Positions 63,530 to 64,000 of a DNA stretch of 64,000 nt are shown here, piece after piece; position 1 is the first letter of the stretch, and every line of letters begins with the position of its first letter. The stretch spans positions 1,054,001-1,118,000 of the forward strand of contig JAZAYU010000088.1 in NCBI GenBank assembly GCA_038501625.1, given 5' to 3'. The DNA comes from Corbicula japonica. Taxonomy: Eukaryota; Mollusca; Bivalvia; Venerida; Cyrenidae. The translations under genes and the position numbers were made by a program. A model generated the notes under the pieces. That model was not told where the DNA came from. It made no database searches and saw only the letters and a list, made by a program, of their open reading frames with translations.

Positions 63530-63607
63530 TGATTGACAGGCTTTATTCTAAAAATAGCGGTCGCGTAATGATTGACAGGCTTTATTCTAAAAATAGCGGT
63601 CGCGTAA
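63530..63607. repeat. Exact 39-bp tandem duplication
   Basis: TGATTGACAGGCTTTATTCT through TAGCGGTCGCGTAA occurs twice head to tail (63530-63568, 63569-63607). Confidence 0.9.
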
Positions 63608-63699
63608 AACGAAAGTAAGCGGAATACGATCACTGTCGCTATGAAAACATCACAATATTAGTATGTTTACACGTTAATTATTCATCGTCGTTCGTCCTT

Positions 63700-63797
63700 A
63701 CGTCGATGAAACGGTTTACTTGTCCTGACGGACGGACTGACGGACGGAGGGTAAACCTATAGTCCCCTCCGGTGTGAACACCGGTAGGGGACTAATA
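63700..63797 (+). repeat. Terminal end of a tandem-core repeat element
   Basis: A GACGGACGGACTGACGGACG run, then a strong hairpin AGTCCCCTCCGGTG / CACCGGTAGGGGACT (63761-63793) followed by AAT. The layout (CCGT-type run, terminal hairpin) resembles the ends at 49133-49229 and 40075-40098. CTAAT after the hairpin would fit a Helitron terminus. Confidence 0.5.
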
Positions 63798-64000
63798 AAG
63801 CAAAACTGTTTTAGTATGGTACAGTCGTTTGCCCGGTTCCGGAGGATTTGTTAGATCCGGAGGATTCCGAATATTACTCACGTATTTCCGGTTGGCGCCT
63901 GTTGACGGCGAAATGTATCTTGACAATTATTTTAGTCAAACATTGAGTTACATTTGTAGTGATTTTCAGAAACATTGATAAACATTAAGTTTATGAAATA

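Noticed and set aside
1..64000. CRISPR arrays, operons or bacterial promoters
   Set aside because: The window is eukaryotic: spliced genes, poly(A) signals and animal transposons. Tandem arrays here have no spacer logic.

Overview
The window is animal nuclear DNA: AT-rich, with GT-AG introns, AATAAA signals and many transposon relics. The repeat types (TIR elements with tandem cores, CCGT/CCAA runs, tRNA-derived SINEs), a secreted C-type lectin and a B-box/propeller protein together suggest a bivalve mollusc. That is inference; the species cannot be fixed from sequence alone. Single long reading frames are rare, and both split genes were assembled here by matching splice sites, intron phase and protein continuity.

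Left and centre (about 8.5-38.5 kb, + strand): one large split gene for a secreted, modular, Gln-rich protein. Twenty-three coding exons were found: 21 common exons (E1-E21) and two alternative last exons (E22a, E22b). The protein has a hydrophobic leader, a Pro-rich start, a six-Cys segment, then a long run of short exons that almost all begin and end in phase 2. Several are duplicates of a module of the type (D/N)(S/Y)xxFxQQFxxWQxQQ, alternating with GNVG exons. The two last exons encode near-identical Phe/Gly/Met tails. The introns carry palindromic MITEs, a hAT-like MITE whose 8-bp target duplication copies a splice donor, a MULE-like element with a 9-bp target duplication, nested TIR elements and minisatellites. 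No known family was recognised; an extracellular structural role (shell, periostracum, ligament or byssus) is a guess from composition.

38.6-44.7 kb holds no gene. It has a probable non-autonomous Helitron with a tandem core, a 125-bp near-perfect palindrome and dispersed repeats.

44.8-56.7 kb (- strand): a complete five-exon C-type lectin gene (153 aa; signal peptide, six canonical Cys, EPN and WND motifs). Its intron 4 contains a whole LTR retrotransposon (45261-52578, opposite strand, 4-bp target duplication). That element has lost most of gag-pol, carries a foreign tandem repeat in the integrase, and has an extra 3' reading frame. Intron 3 holds a broken pogo/Tigger-like transposase. A Tc1/mariner-like element with TA target sites lies just upstream of the lectin.

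57-64 kb: dispersed repeats, a LINE 3' tail, an intronless B-box/propeller gene (60245-61453, 402 aa, + strand, possible N-myristoylation), a 5'-truncated SINE and a terminal-hairpin repeat.
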